This document shows, piece after piece, positions 40,301 through 48,693 of a DNA stretch of 64,000 nt. Location: the NCBI GenBank assembly GCA_025345505.1, contig JANVCC010000018.1:59509820-59573819 (forward strand), written 5' to 3'. Every line of letters begins with the position of its first letter. Position 1 is the stretch's first letter. The notes under the pieces were generated by a model. That model ran no database searches. It was not told the DNA's origin and was given only the letters and a program-made list of their open reading frames with translations. This DNA is from Todiramphus chloris collaris (taxonomy: Eukaryota > Chordata > Aves > Coraciiformes > Alcedinidae). Position numbers and translations under genes: made by a program.

Positions 40301-43300
40301 TACCCCTTATTTATGACAGACACTCTTTCAGCTTAAATACAGCTCAAACATGGAAAAGCAAAGCAAACCAAATAACTCATTACACCCAATTTCAGGATAA
40401 ACTGGGAAACTGAGAAAGTAAAACTTGATCTCAGATATTCATAACTTTGAGTCATCAGATTTTTTTAAGACAAGCACTTCCTTGATGATGGGGGGATTAG
40501 CATCTACTTGTTCTGAGAGAATGAAAAATAAATGCCAGAGGAAATGTTTTTTTCTCTTCTGAAAGCTAACTGGAAATTTTCCTCTACCTTGATGCATGGA
40601 TCTTCTACAAACTAAGGAGTATCTGCTTTTACCTTTACTGTAGTATAACTACATTTGCATGTTTGCTCCCAGAAGAGGTCTCTTCCCTCCAAGAACACTT
40701 TCTATTTTTAGAGGAGAGAGAATTTAAGGGGGAAAAAGAGTCTAAATTCTCCCAAGAGTCTAGCAATTTCAGTGCCCACTTGAAAGTCTATAAAGGTGTT
40801 TCAGAACATCTTCTGAAAATCAGGCCACTAACAAGCAGCTCAAAACTTTCAAAGAAACCAAAAAATGACCCTTCTAAGAGTTTAGACCACAATGTACATT
40901 TTCCGACTGATGATCATGGAATAAAAACATATTTCCAAAACCAAAAAGAAAAGTAAGTTCTTTCATTATAGAGTGTACTTATTTTATAGAGCACAGCTAG
41001 GCATGCATACTTTCAAGGGTACCATCTATGAAAAATTCTTACTCAGTAGTAAATTATATAAATGATGATGATATACACTTAACATAGAATATGATTTAAA
41101 AATATTAACTGTATTTGTGTGTCCAGTAAAGGCAAGATATAGATATTATTGAAAAGCATTCTAGAACAATTTTCTAATTTTACAGTCATCCCTGATGACT
41201 GGCCAGAAAAAGCCTTTTGACAAATTTTATTTCTTCATCATCTTTGTTTCTGACCTTTTCTTGTTGGTGCAAAAATCTACTAGTACAGAAAAATTTTAAC
41301 TGAGGAACTTTTAAAAAGACCTCAATCCAGTTTAAAAAGAAATCTTGCTGCCTGGAACTGAAGAAGGAATGGGATGGAGAAAACTTTAGGTTGCAAGCAA
41401 GCATTAAGGAAGTGAAGTGTTTCTTCTGTGCCTTACGTACTCAAAGGTGCAACAAAATAACTCATAGCATTTAGGACAGCAGATGTTTATGTGCTAAATG
41501 ACAGTTTCAGGTAAAATACCGGGTGTTCTGTAACAGGAGGCACTTGCTAAAATCCTTCCGACTTCTGTGTCAGTTGTGTTTGTCGTGGGATGCCAGTGAA
41601 TAAAATCATTGGAAGAAGAATGGAATTTGTAAGAGGCCATTTTTAAAGGATTCTGAAAACTTGCGAGGGATGCTGAAAAGAGCCACAAAAGTGCTTTGAG
41701 TGCTGGGGAAAATGCCCTGTAGTGGGATGCTTTAAGAGCTCAATCTATTTATTTTATGCAAAATCACAGAATCACAGAATGTTACGGGTTGGAAGGGACC
41801 TGCAAAGATCATCGAGTCCAACCCCCATGCAGGACAGAACTAGAGCAGATCAAAAGAAAATTGAGGAGTGACTTGATGACAGCATATAAATAACTTTATG
41901 GAGGCAGCATGCTTGGGGAGTAGAGATTTTAATCCAGTAGAGAGAATACATAGCTGGAACATGAACCCAGACAGACCAGTACTGTGAATCAGGAAGAGCA
42001 CAGACTCGCCATTGCCACAAACTATCAAGGGAAGTGACAGATCCTCCATAGCTGGATGTCTCCACACTAAGTTTGGATATCTTTGTAATAGGTTTGTTTC
42101 ACCCTTACAGAATCTGTCAACTAACCAAGCACAAAGTTTGGGTTTCTTTTAATGGTTCATAGCTGTAGCTTCTGAATTGTGAGGCTCCAGAAAACCTTAC
42201 TTTCTGTGAGCTAATTGCTCAATGACCAGAATAGGCTTGGTTTTTGGGGTTTTTTTGGGTATTATTATTATTATTAGTGTTTTACTTAGACTGAGGTTTT
42301 TGGAAAAAAAACCACTTCATTTTGAAATAGGGAGAAAAAAATACATTCTGCAAATCATCAGTCTGAACCTGGATAAGAAAAATATTTGCCTAAACTCCAT
42401 ATATCAACGTAATAGGGGAAAAAAAAAATAGTTAAAAGCTCCCTTTTTCTGGAAAAGTTTTGATTTTATAAAATATTGACAAATAGTAGGGAGTGCATAT
42501 TAAGCATTTAGTTTTCTTATGGTGAAATGTCAATAAACATTCTTAAAGAAAAAGCTCTCAAATTTTAAGCAGCAGCTTCAAAGATCAGCTAGCTCTAACA
42601 CAGTGAAGACAGACAAATTCTCCTAGACAGTACTTTAACAATTAGGTGTTACTCTGATCATAAATGCACTCTAAAAGTTACTATTCAGCCAACTGTGGGA
42701 GCTAAGATGTCACACCGGGCCCTTTCACTCAACCGTGGGACAAGCTGTCCCTGCTCCCCCAGCCCCAGAACAACTCCTCCAGGCTGGATCTCAGATTGCT
42801 GAGAGGGGACCAAAGGTGTGGGTCCTTTCCCCTCTCACAGCTCCTGCCCAACTAGGCACCAGTGCCTCTTGAAGGGGACGCTTCCTTGGAAGCAGCAGCT
42901 GAGACTATGTCCTTCACTCCTGTTCCCAGTCATAGCTCTGGCAATATCTAGACAACTACAGAAAAATACCTGGACATTTATGTCAATACAGATAGGCTCC
43001 TTTGAGGTTGCTTTACTAGACCAAGGACAAGTACCAGGAGCCCCAGTGGTTACTCTGCAAGTTAATTTTCAACATCTAGGTAAAAACACTTCCAGGTGAG
43101 GAAACGAGGAACAGCAAGGGCAGAAGCAGACGAAAAGGACATCACCAAATTGAGAAGTTGGTGGAATCATGCTCGTGTGCCAGTGGGATTACAAAGAGGA
43201 AGCTCGGGCAGCAACAGGACGTCCAAGCTCCGTCAGTTAGTGGCAGAGTGAGGGGAAAGGTGCCGCACCTCGCTGGGGACTCCGCCATCCCTCCCCTGTC

Positions 43301-44011
43301 CTTCCCGGGTCTAGGCTCAGACACCCCGTCGGGACAGAGTGCCCAAGGGAGAGAGAAAAGGGCTGTTGCATTTTCTGGATAAAGAGGAAAGAAACCTGAT
43401 TCCTTTGACGAAACCCATACAGAAGTTTAGAGAGAAGGTTGGCAGGGAGCAAACCGAAAAGAAACAGCTCCTCCGGGGAAGGGGAACGCAGAGCAGTAAG
43501 AATAACCAGAAAGCTGGAAGGAAGACGTGAAGAGGTACGGAGATGAGTGGCGAGGAGAGTGCAAAAGAAAGAGGGGCAGGAAAAGAAGGGCGTCCCGAGA
43601 AAGAAACAGCAGGGGGAAGGTGGGCGGACAAAGAGGAGCCGGGACGCGGGGCGGGAGCGGCGTGCCGGGAGCGCTCTCCCCCGGCAGGCGCCGGCGGCTT
43701 GCGGACGAAGGGAAGGAGCCGGACCTTACCTGCAGGTAGGGCTGGCCCCTCTCGACGCCCCCCACCACGATGTCCGCCGAGGCCATGCCGCCGCTGGCCG
43801 AGAGCCCGAAGCCCACGTAGCCGCGGGTGCGCACCTCCAGGCGGAAGGCGAGAGCGCTGCCGTGGCGGCCCCAGAGCAGGCGGTAAGCGGCCGCGCCGTC
43901 CAGCACCGCGCTGTGCGGGTAGCTCCGCGGCGGCGGCGGCCCGGCGGCGGCCCAGGCACAGGCACACAGCAGCCCGACCAGCACCAGCGCCCAGGAGCGG
44001 AGCCGCCGCAT
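1258..44011 (-). CDS. MOXD1: MOXD1, monooxygenase DBH-like 1 (gene span, exons 1-9, 3' end outside window)
   Basis: The coding join on the minus strand is 44011-43730, 29576-29430, 27968-27801, 27674-27591, 10949-10770, 8595-8493, 5920-5754, 4275-4084 and 1317-1258. It gives 461 residues without a stop; human MOXD1 is about 613. The order is signal peptide (1 to about 23), DOMON (about 30-143), Cu2 monooxygenase N-terminal domain (about 190-320) and part of the C-terminal domain (from 323). Copper-ligand positions known from DBH and PHM are kept: His241-His242 and His313 for CuH, His395 and His397 for CuM. The Met ligand belongs to exon 10, outside the window. The family is an ascorbate-dependent copper hydroxylase of the secretory pathway, and MOXD1 is reported as ER-resident with no settled substrate. 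Chicken DBHR is known from neural crest. Strong conservation and intact splice sites argue for a working gene. DBH and PAM fit the sequence less well. Confidence 0.97.
1318..4083 (-). other. MOXD1 intron 8
   Basis: The intron is 2766 bases. It contains an 18-base A run at 2141-2158. I see no other recognisable element, and the short open frames within it look random. Confidence 0.85.
2141..2158. repeat. Poly-A run, 18 bases
   Basis: A homopolymer of A lies in intron 8. No retrocopy body is visible beside it. Confidence 0.95.
4084..4275 (-). CDS. MOXD1: MOXD1 exon 8: CuM histidines (HAH motif)
   Basis: There are 64 codons, residues 378-441, phase 0, with acceptor TGTCCAG and donor [22 protein letters not shown] carries His395 and His397, aligned with the HxH pair of CuM in DBH and PHM. 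The exon continues through [18 protein letters not shown] to ERTILP. A pentamer-type simple repeat lies just upstream of the acceptor in intron 7. Confidence 0.97.
4276..5753 (-). other. MOXD1 intron 7
   Basis: The intron is 1478 bases. It contains a degenerate AATGT-type pentamer repeat (4313-4355) close to the exon 8 acceptor and a G/T-rich tract near 4482-4517. Nothing else is recognised. Confidence 0.85.
4313..4355. repeat. Degenerate AATGT/AACGT pentamer repeat
   Basis: Units AATGC, AATGT and AACGT repeat about eight times. The tract ends 37 bases upstream of the exon 8 acceptor on the transcript strand, close to where a branch point would lie. Confidence 0.8.
5754..5920 (-). CDS. MOXD1: MOXD1 exon 7: linker and start of the C-terminal monooxygenase domain
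   Basis: The exon is 167 bases: two bases completing Gly322, then residues 323-377. The acceptor is GTTGCAG and the donor is GTATGT. Recognisable stretches are [38 protein letters not shown] and [12 protein letters not shown]. These are among the most conserved parts of MOXD1 and set it apart from DBH. Confidence 0.97.
5921..8492 (-). other. MOXD1 intron 6
   Basis: This is a phase-1 intron of 2572 bases. I see no repeat or RNA gene that I can name. Its ends carry a short shared sequence, AGGTTTG, at the donor and acceptor junctions. Confidence 0.85.
8493..8595 (-). CDS. MOXD1: MOXD1 exon 6: third CuH histidine
   Basis: The exon is 103 bases, residues 288-321 plus the first base of Gly322, so it ends in phase 1. 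The acceptor is TTCCAG. The donor GTTTGT is weaker than the other donors of the gene. The peptide [13 protein letters not shown] leads to [13 protein letters not shown]. His313 in EVHYDNP aligns with the third CuH ligand of DBH. The first bases of the following intron (GTTTG) repeat the first bases of exon 7. Confidence 0.96.
8596..10769 (-). other. MOXD1 intron 5
   Basis: The intron is 2174 bases. It contains one short, decayed CR1 tail at about 8880-8947 and nothing else I can name. Confidence 0.85.
8880..8947 (+). mobile_element. CR1 LINE 3'-end fragment, decayed
   Basis: The stretch GGCTGAACTAGAGACTTCC, then TGAGGTCCGTTCCAACCTGC and ATTATTCTGTGATCTT, resembles the CR1 3' end in plus orientation, including a worn terminal octamer-type repeat. 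It is more diverged than the other copies, so it is probably older. Confidence 0.75.
10770..10949 (-). CDS. MOXD1: MOXD1 exon 5: CuH site His-His pair
   Basis: There are 60 codons, residues 228-287, phase 0. The acceptor is TTGACAG and the donor is GTAGGA. The stretch [10 protein letters not shown] carries His241-His242, aligned with the paired CuH ligands of DBH. It is followed by [13 protein letters not shown] and ends at FAWAIGGE, which leads into exon 6. Cysteines at CSSN, HECY and LTCET match the disulfide pattern of the family. Confidence 0.97.
13018..13149. repeat. A/C-only low-complexity tract
   Basis: Over about 130 bases the plus strand is almost entirely A and C (units such as CCAAA and ACAAA), starting with two long A runs. 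It is typical low-complexity DNA in an intron. Confidence 0.85.
16806..16850. repeat. Duplicated TTTCAGAAAAAAAAAAATC unit
   Basis: A TTTTCAG-plus-A-run-plus-ATC unit appears twice in a row, separated by a few bases. It is probably local slippage or a small duplication in intron 4. Confidence 0.7.
19027..19074. repeat. 12-base inverted repeat with 24-base loop
   Basis: GAGGGGATCATA at 19027-19038 pairs exactly with TATGATCCCCTC at 19063-19074. With a small bulge the pairing can extend outward by a few more bases. It lies in MOXD1 intron 4, and no element or RNA family is recognised. Confidence 0.75.
20728..20741. promoter_or_regulatory. X-box (RFX-type) motif
   Basis: GTTACCCCGGCAAC fits the RFX consensus GTNRCC, short spacer, RGYAAC, with both half-sites complete. 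It lies in intron 4, in a stretch (about 20280-20945) more balanced in base composition than its surroundings. Binding is not shown, and a match of this kind can arise by chance. Confidence 0.4.
21054..21153. other. Assembly gap (100 Ns)
   Basis: Exactly 100 Ns occur inside MOXD1 intron 4. A run of this length is the usual placeholder for a gap of unknown size. The right flank carries direct and inverted repeats, which may explain why assembly failed. Confidence 0.99.
21179..21331. repeat. 29-base direct repeat, two copies, next to the gap
   Basis: Copies at 21179-21207 and 21303-21331 are identical over 29 bases (TGGGGTCTCTTCACTGTCAG followed by TGGAGAGAA) and start 124 bases apart. Between them a shorter ATCCATCTGA unit also occurs twice (near 21249-21272). 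This looks like the edge of a tandem array that may continue into the gap. Confidence 0.9.
21200..21229. repeat. Perfect 13-base inverted repeat with 4-base loop
   Basis: The arm GGAGAGAAGAGGT at 21200-21212 is followed by the loop CACA and the exact reverse complement at 21217-21229. It begins inside the first copy of the 29-base repeat. It could be a real hairpin or a join made at a contig end. Confidence 0.9.
22896..22923. repeat. Poly-T tract
   Basis: A T tract with two C interruptions lies in intron 4, just before a GC-rich block (about 22960-23290). Read on the minus strand it would be a poly-A tail for whatever lies to its right, but I recognise no retrocopy there. Confidence 0.9.
22960..23290. 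other. GC-rich block in intron 4, unidentified
   Basis: About 330 bases are clearly richer in G and C than the surrounding intron, and frames stay open for up to 116 codons on both strands. The peptides resemble nothing I know and no splice pattern is convincing. A poly-T tract borders the left side. It could be an old unrecognised insertion or a conserved element. I assign no function. Confidence 0.4.
23394..23452. repeat. Short AATGTTCTAA-type repeat cluster
   Basis: Four copies of TGTTCT occur in 47 bases (starting 23398, 23415, 23427 and 23439), in a unit near AGAATGTTCTA. One copy is the perfect dyad AGAATGTTCT (23411-23420), the core of a heat-shock element, and TGTTCT is also a steroid-receptor half-site. 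It may be only a degenerate short tandem repeat. Confidence 0.7.
27591..27674 (-). CDS. MOXD1: MOXD1 exon 4: start of the Cu2 monooxygenase N-terminal domain
   Basis: This short exon has 28 codons, residues 200-227, phase 0, with acceptor AGACAG and donor GTGAGTG. It encodes [19 protein letters not shown] followed by QHEKHHVTK. The TYWC element is the conserved opening of the copper type II ascorbate-dependent monooxygenase fold and its Cys normally forms a disulfide. The exon is too short to stand out as an open frame and was found from the protein family pattern. Confidence 0.95.
27675..27800 (-). other. MOXD1 intron 3 (short, 126 bases)
   Basis: This is a phase-0 GT-AG intron with donor GTAAGT and acceptor ACAG. 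It is near the lower end of intron lengths and more than 100 times shorter than the next intron. Confidence 0.93.
27801..27968 (-). CDS. MOXD1: MOXD1 exon 3: end of DOMON and linker to the monooxygenase core
   Basis: There are 56 codons, residues 144-199, phase 0. The acceptor is TTTTCAG before GAGAGCACA and the donor is GTAAGT after AAAGAC. The peptide includes [26 protein letters not shown] and [10 protein letters not shown], which are hallmark MOXD1 stretches. The exon is separated from exon 4 by only 126 bases. Confidence 0.97.
27969..29429 (-). other. MOXD1 intron 2
   Basis: The intron is 1461 bases, phase 0, with donor GTAAGAG. It is AT-rich with no recognised element. Confidence 0.88.
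29430..29576 (-). CDS. MOXD1: MOXD1 exon 2: DOMON domain, C-terminal half
   Basis: There are 49 codons, residues 95-143, in phase 0 at both ends. The acceptor is CAG before GAT and the donor is GTAAGAG. The peptide starts [20 protein letters not shown] and ends [11 protein letters not shown], closely like the MOXD1 segment between DOMON and the catalytic core. An N-glycosylation sequon (NST) lies at residues 120-122. The exon is easy to miss because it contains no usable internal ATG and no long open frame. Confidence 0.95.
35350..35372. repeat. Near-perfect palindrome, 11-base arms
   Basis: TGTCTGCATTT, one T, then AAATGCAGACA form an exact inverted repeat in intron 1. It sits in a stretch rich in ACATAC/TGTATG units (about 35345-35460). 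It may be part of an old transposon terminal structure, but no partner is identified. Confidence 0.75.
36351..38955 (-). mobile_element. CR1 LINE, 5'-truncated, degenerate
   Basis: The element lies on the minus strand inside MOXD1 intron 1. Its 3' end is at 36351, where the plus strand shows the familiar bird CR1 tail complement (ATCATAGAATGATTTG, then GGAAGGGACC). Reading leftward on the minus strand, broken pieces of the ORF2 protein appear: an endonuclease fragment with [14 protein letters not shown] and RDFNLP (about 38730-38900), an inter-domain and reverse transcriptase piece with [13 protein letters not shown] and [17 protein letters not shown] (37779-38084), and a C-terminal piece with LYLSLVRP and FWAPHYKK (36744-37100), followed by [16 protein letters not shown] (36439-36732). 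Frames change between pieces, so it is not functional. The 5' border is uncertain by about 100 bases. Confidence 0.93.
41763..41845 (-). mobile_element. CR1 LINE 3'-end fragment
   Basis: Only the last 80 or so bases of a CR1 are present, on the minus strand. The plus strand shows AATCACAGAATCACAGAATG, then GGGTTGGAAGGGACCTGC and a CGAGTCCAACCCCC stretch. Such very short 5'-truncated tails are typical of CR1. The 5' border is approximate. Confidence 0.88.
43730..44011 (-). CDS. MOXD1: MOXD1 exon 1: start codon, signal peptide, first part of DOMON
   Basis: This exon has 94 codons and ends in phase 0 at GGCCAGCCCTACCTGCAG, followed by the donor GTAAGG. I chose the ATG at 44011 because it begins a classical signal peptide: a basic MRRLR start, then a hydrophobic core [13 protein letters not shown] ending in AAAG. 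It also has A at -3. The frame stays open upstream to an ATG at 44548, but that stretch is arginine- and proline-rich and looks like CpG-island noise. After the signal come SYPHSAVLD, the aromatic/glycine DOMON core [21 protein letters not shown], split in meaning between strand and loop, and GQPYLQ. The exon is extremely GC-rich compared with the others, as usual for a bird first exon in a CpG island. Confidence 0.96.
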
Positions 44012-44067
44012 CCTCCCGCCGCGCACCGGCGGCCGCCTATGTCTCTGCGTGTGCCCAAGCGCGCTGG

Positions 44068-44113
44068 CGTGTGTGTGTCCGTGTGTGCGTGTGTGTGCGT
44101 GTGAGTGTGAGCG
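44068..44113. repeat. GT-rich microsatellite in the MOXD1 5' UTR or promoter
   Basis: An interrupted GT repeat with CpG variants (units such as GTGTGTGC) lies 57-102 bases upstream of the start codon. On the transcript strand it reads as a CA repeat and may fall in the 5' UTR. Confidence 0.85.
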
Positions 44114-47100
44114 TGGAGAAGCGGGGCTGGGTGCCCCGGTCACCCCGCCCCCGCTGCGGGCGGCACCGTGCCGGCCGGCCCCGTCGGGGCAGCGCGCCTT
44201 CGGCAGCCGCTTTGTTCGCTCCCCGCCCCGGCCCGGCGCTGGCGGCCGCCCCCGGTTACCCCGCACCGCCCGTCGGGGCCGGGCCGGGCCGGACCGAGCC
44301 CGCGGCACCTGCCGTCGGCTTGCCGCGGCTGTAGGGGGTCCTGCGGGGGCTTTCCCGGGGAGGCGCTTGGAGTTCGCGTTTGCAAGCGAAAAAACCTCCT
44401 CCTGATGGGGGAAGCGGAGAGGAGGCGGCTGACGGGGCTTCCTCGCCGGGGACCCCTCCGGCCTCACGGAAGCTTTATCTCCAGCAGAAGTCCGCGGGAG
44501 GAAGCCCCGAGGCAAAGAGCACTTTCCAGCTCTCAGCCGGTTCTTCACGGAGTGCGAGAGCGCGGTGCCGCAGACCTAAGTGTGCCGCGGACGAGTGGCT
44601 AAGCAGGAGATCCCTCGCCAGGAGAGTTAGTTTTTCTCCTTAAGTGGAAAACGAGGACTCCCCAGAGTGATTTGCACTGAGATGGCTCCATAAGCACAAC
44701 TCAAAACACCGCTCGCATCCCTTAGTATCCCCGCACCCGTCCCCAGGGCCAGCATCACTGGGCCAGCCTGGCCATGCAATCCCCGGTACGCCAGAGTAGC
44801 TGCATCCTCTTCCCCTCCGCACTGACTCCACCGCCATTTCGGTAGGAAAGTTAAAATCAGAAAAATGGTTTTGGAGGAGTGATTCGCAGCCCCCTGCAAA
44901 TCTGGATGGAAAGGAAAAATAGCATAGCACCCAAAATGGGAAAGTCATGGTCCACAAGAAGTCATATTGGCCCTTAAAAACTCCCCAAGAAATACGGAAC
45001 CAGTTTAAAACGAAGTTGTGCTGTTTGAAGTGTACTCTGCTCATGTTTAAACAAAAGAGAAAGAATCTGGCGTTCAACCGAAATGAAATTTGTGAAAACC
45101 AATCAAACTAGTACATAAGGGAAATTAGTAATGCTTCCTTTTTAGGCTCTTGCATAAAAATATTTCACAAATATCCCTGGTGCTTCCAGAATATCACCAC
45201 CTACCGTGATGTGAGGAATAAATACATCAAGCTACATAATAACTTCTAGACAAGAAAATGCTTTAAAAAATGATAAGCACCAAAAGTTATTTTCACCTAA
45301 ACCATTGTAAGAAATGAGAGAAACACAGTAATTAGATACTGGTAAAATGAGAATTATTTTAAAAAGGAATAGATTGGTGTGACCTTTCTTCTAATTGTAG
45401 CAGTAACTTCAAAGGTACAAACTCAGATGACTGACAAAAGAGAAAATGGTGAGATGCTGAGGGTTTAGATTCTCTTAAAAAAAAATCACTAAAACCTACA
45501 AGCGTATGTGGATTAATTTAAGGAGAAATGGCAAGTGCATGATACCTCTCAAGGCCTCAGCACTCAACTGGGAGCATGCACCTTTTATAAAAGCGTGTGT
45601 TAAAGAAGAGATCCTTCGGACAATTACAGAAGAGTACATTTATGTTTTCTGGGGGCAGGGACAAAGAAGAAATGAAGGATGTTTCTTAAAATCAGCTTTT
45701 TTCTTCATTTTCTTATAAGACTGTATTCTATGTTCTTACATAACAGAAACCCTGCGACAATGTTTCAATCCCATGGACATGACAAGTTCGTACAATAACT
45801 TCAGTCTCAGAAAGAACGATTGAATTACACATCTGGTGGGAGAATTGCTGCCTTTCAACCACAACAGTGGTCACTGAAATCTAACTAGTACTTCCTATAG
45901 CATGCATTGTATAAGCATTTGTACAAAGTAATGGAAAATACTCGCTTTAAAGTACACCATCATGTCTCAGTTTGGTGAGGATGGTTTAGAAGCCTGTACA
46001 CAGCATGGGATATTGTTATGTAGTGAAGAATGATGGAATATCCCATACATCACACTATGCTGCACAGCACAACAAGCAGAAATAGGGTACTCCAGCCAGC
46101 CTGGATGGGGGTGCTATGAGGGAAGCAGAGCTGGAGGTTGGTGTGCACCACAGAAGCTGTTGTCAGCAAGAGCTGCATACTTCCCAGTACTAAAGCCTGG
46201 CCTCTGCCTCCAACACCTCCATCCAGCTCCCTGCTCCTCTTACAGCAAACACGCACAGACAGAAAACTGAAAAACGGGCTCTCATGAACTCAAACTCGGG
46301 GTCGGCTCAGATCATTACAGTCAGTCAGCCAAAAGCCAAGACAGCAGGATCATCTAGTGACTTGGAAAAACCACAGTATCTCAGAAAAGCCAGAGGTTTG
46401 TTATAGTGGGTCTGGTAAAATGGTAATGCTCACAGTAAACAGCTTGGTGTTTCTGTTGAGCTGCAGGAGCCTTGGAGTGTGAACAGCTCCTGCACTGCCT
46501 GGCATGGGAATATCTTGTACTGGCAGAGCCTGTAGCCAGGGTGTCCCTATTCCACTACTCTGGAGCTAAACTCATATTGCTCCTGGGCTTTATTTCGTTT
46601 TTTGTGGAGGAAAATGACATTTTGGAATCTAAGAGCTGGAAGGGGAACAATACTCAATTTTTTAAAACCTCCCATGGGATTGAAGGATTTCTATGTACAG
46701 CCCAAGGGTCAGTCTTGCTGCTTCTCAGTAGCTATGAAGCCTTTAATTCCAAAGTCCTTGTGATCTTTTACCAAAGCCTGGGGGTGCTGGTAACCTGTCT
46801 TCCAGCAATGGAACCACATTCAAAGGCACTTCACATCCCATCAAGCTGGCCACGTTTAAACTAGTAGAACTGCAGGAATATCAGGCCTATTGCTTTCCAG
46901 CCTCCAGCAGGTATTTTTCTATTAAAACCAACTATCCATATAGTTCTGCAGAGCTACACACTTGAGCTACAAATATTGTGACAAAACAACCTTTTTCAAC
47001 CTGCTGCTATTTCTAATCCCAAGAACAATATTCATGTAATGAAACTTTCCTAGTAGAGTTAGAAGAGGCATTTTGTGGGCAGAGTAGTAATACCATTCTC

Positions 47101-47467
47101 AAGACTCACATTAAGATAATTTGGTGTTTCACGAAAACTTTTTGCATCGTTAAGAAACCAGACGTAAGAAGAAAATACAGGTTAAATCTGAACCTCAGCC
47201 TAGAAGTAATGCTGCTGGCAGGAGCACAGGACAACACCTGATTACCACCTTCTCTGTGCTGAACTCAATCCCACAGCTTCTCTTCTTGAGGAAGGCAGTT
47301 GCCTAACCAAGCACAGAATGATTCAGCATGGTTTTTCTTAAAATCTTTTACTACCATTAGTAAAGATGATGATGCTACTTGCTCCCTCACACCATTGCAC
47401 AGCATGGTCTTTATACTAAAGTACTGATTAAAAAATGGCACCTTTTTGTTCATACCACGTATAGTTG

Positions 47468-47497
47468 ACAAAACAAAACAAAACAAAACAAAAAAAC
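47468..47497. repeat. (AAAAC)n microsatellite
   Basis: Four clean AAAAC units are followed by a longer A run in intergenic DNA upstream of MOXD1. Confidence 0.92.
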
Positions 47498-48115
47498 CCA
47501 AACCCACAAGATATCTAAAGCGTTAAAAAGCTTACTAAAAACATAGGCATCTTTTGATACAAAACAGTGCACTTTGCTGTAGGAGACACTCCACCCATCA
47601 TTTCTCAAAACTGTAGGGAAAGAAAGTGGCACAGCTGAAACAACAACCTGTGATTATCCAGAAGAAAGCTGACCCTCAGACAGTGAGCTTATTAAGCTGT
47701 GTAAGAAACAAATCTTAAAAATCACTTGGAGCCAACAGTGACATCGGGTTTCATCCAGAGCAACAACATGATTGTCTCTGTTGAGCACACCACTTACCTA
47801 GAAACCACACCTCCACCAGACACCTTTTGTCTAATTAGTACAGAAAGATTTGAAATAATGTGAGTAAGGATTTTCTTGGGTCCTGCAAGAAATGTGTGCA
47901 AATGCATTACATATAAACGTGGCACCAAGTACCTGTGAGTAATGCTGTGAAGAACAGTACAGAGTAATAATTGTAAAAGAAAAAAAATCTGCTCTGAAAC
48001 AGATGCAAAAAAACCCCAAACCATTTAAACTGTGTATGCCCAGTGTGACAGATAGATGGACGGACGGACAGAATTGTAATTACATGGCTATTGCCTTAGT
48101 AAAGATATATATGAA

Positions 48116-48154
48116 GCATAAATAACCATCTTTAAATAACCATCTTTAAATAAC
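48116..48154. repeat. Local tandem duplication
   Basis: The unit ATAACCATCTTTAA occurs twice in tandem. A GACG-type tetramer run (about 48055-48070) lies just to the left. Confidence 0.8.
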
Positions 48155-48674
48155 ACTAAAAGGCACGTAAGTTAAAGGGTATTCCTCTTTGAGGAACATC
48201 AGTGCCAGAACAGATGCATTCAGTCAAAAGTAAAAAAAATAAAATTTGAGACTGGGTTAGATTCAAATGAGAGGCAATTAATTCTTCCCCACACCTGAGG
48301 AGATATGACCATGTAGAAACACCATGGCTGAGGTATCCCCCTGTGGCACTTTCTGTACATCAGTTCTCAGTGTTTCACCTCATGACTGACTGCAGCTAAG
48401 TGCCTCCTTTAGCAGAGGTTCTCATAAAAGAAGGGAAAAGACAACAACCACAACCAAGAGAAATGAGAGACTCTTTGCTGTAAAACTTGACGGCTTTTCC
48501 AACTGGTCTAATAAAACTCTTGCCCTCCAATTTTCTGTCCCAAGAGGAGTAAGAAGTTTTTATGAACTTGAGTCAAGGCATTTGGAAATTTGGCAATGTC
48601 TGCAGAAACCAGCCTGGCAGTGTAGAAAAGAAAGCTAAATCATTCTGCTAGCACTCTGAGCATAGGATCTGGAA

Positions 48675-48693
48675 TTTTTTTTTTTTTTTTTTT
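48675..48693. repeat. Poly-T run, 19 bases
   Basis: A pure T homopolymer lies in intergenic DNA with no recognisable element attached. Confidence 0.95.

Larger units (their letters stand above)
29577..43729 (-). other. MOXD1 intron 1
   Basis: The intron is about 14.15 kb, with donor GTAAGG next to the CpG island and acceptor CAG. It carries a large minus-strand CR1 relic (36351 to about 38955) and a short CR1 tail (41763 to about 41845). A modestly GC-rich stretch at about 30060-30440 has no identified function. No other gene is supported. Confidence 0.88.
43640..44600 (-). promoter_or_regulatory. MOXD1: CpG-island promoter region of MOXD1
   Basis: CpG is dense from about 43640 to 44600, in sharp contrast to the AT-rich DNA on both sides. 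The island covers exon 1 and its upstream side. GC boxes of the form GGGGCGGGG (minus strand) are seen at 44143-44151 and 44221-44229. I find no clear TATA box at a sensible distance, which fits a dispersed CpG-island promoter. The transcription start cannot be placed from sequence alone. Borders are judged by eye. Confidence 0.85.

Noticed and set aside
43543-44334. 263-codon plus-strand frame opposite MOXD1 exon 1
   Set aside because: It is antisense to a real exon in very GC-rich DNA, where stops are rare. The peptide is Arg/Ala/Pro low complexity and has no family character.
43427-44548. A single 373-codon minus-strand gene covering the CpG island
   Set aside because: Only 43730-44011 is MOXD1 coding sequence. 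The part beyond 43730 reads through the donor into intron 1, and the part above 44011 lacks any domain and precedes a clear signal peptide start.
46472-46864. 130-codon plus-strand frame in intergenic DNA
   Set aside because: There is no recognisable domain, splice context or promoter. The length is expected by chance in a region this size.
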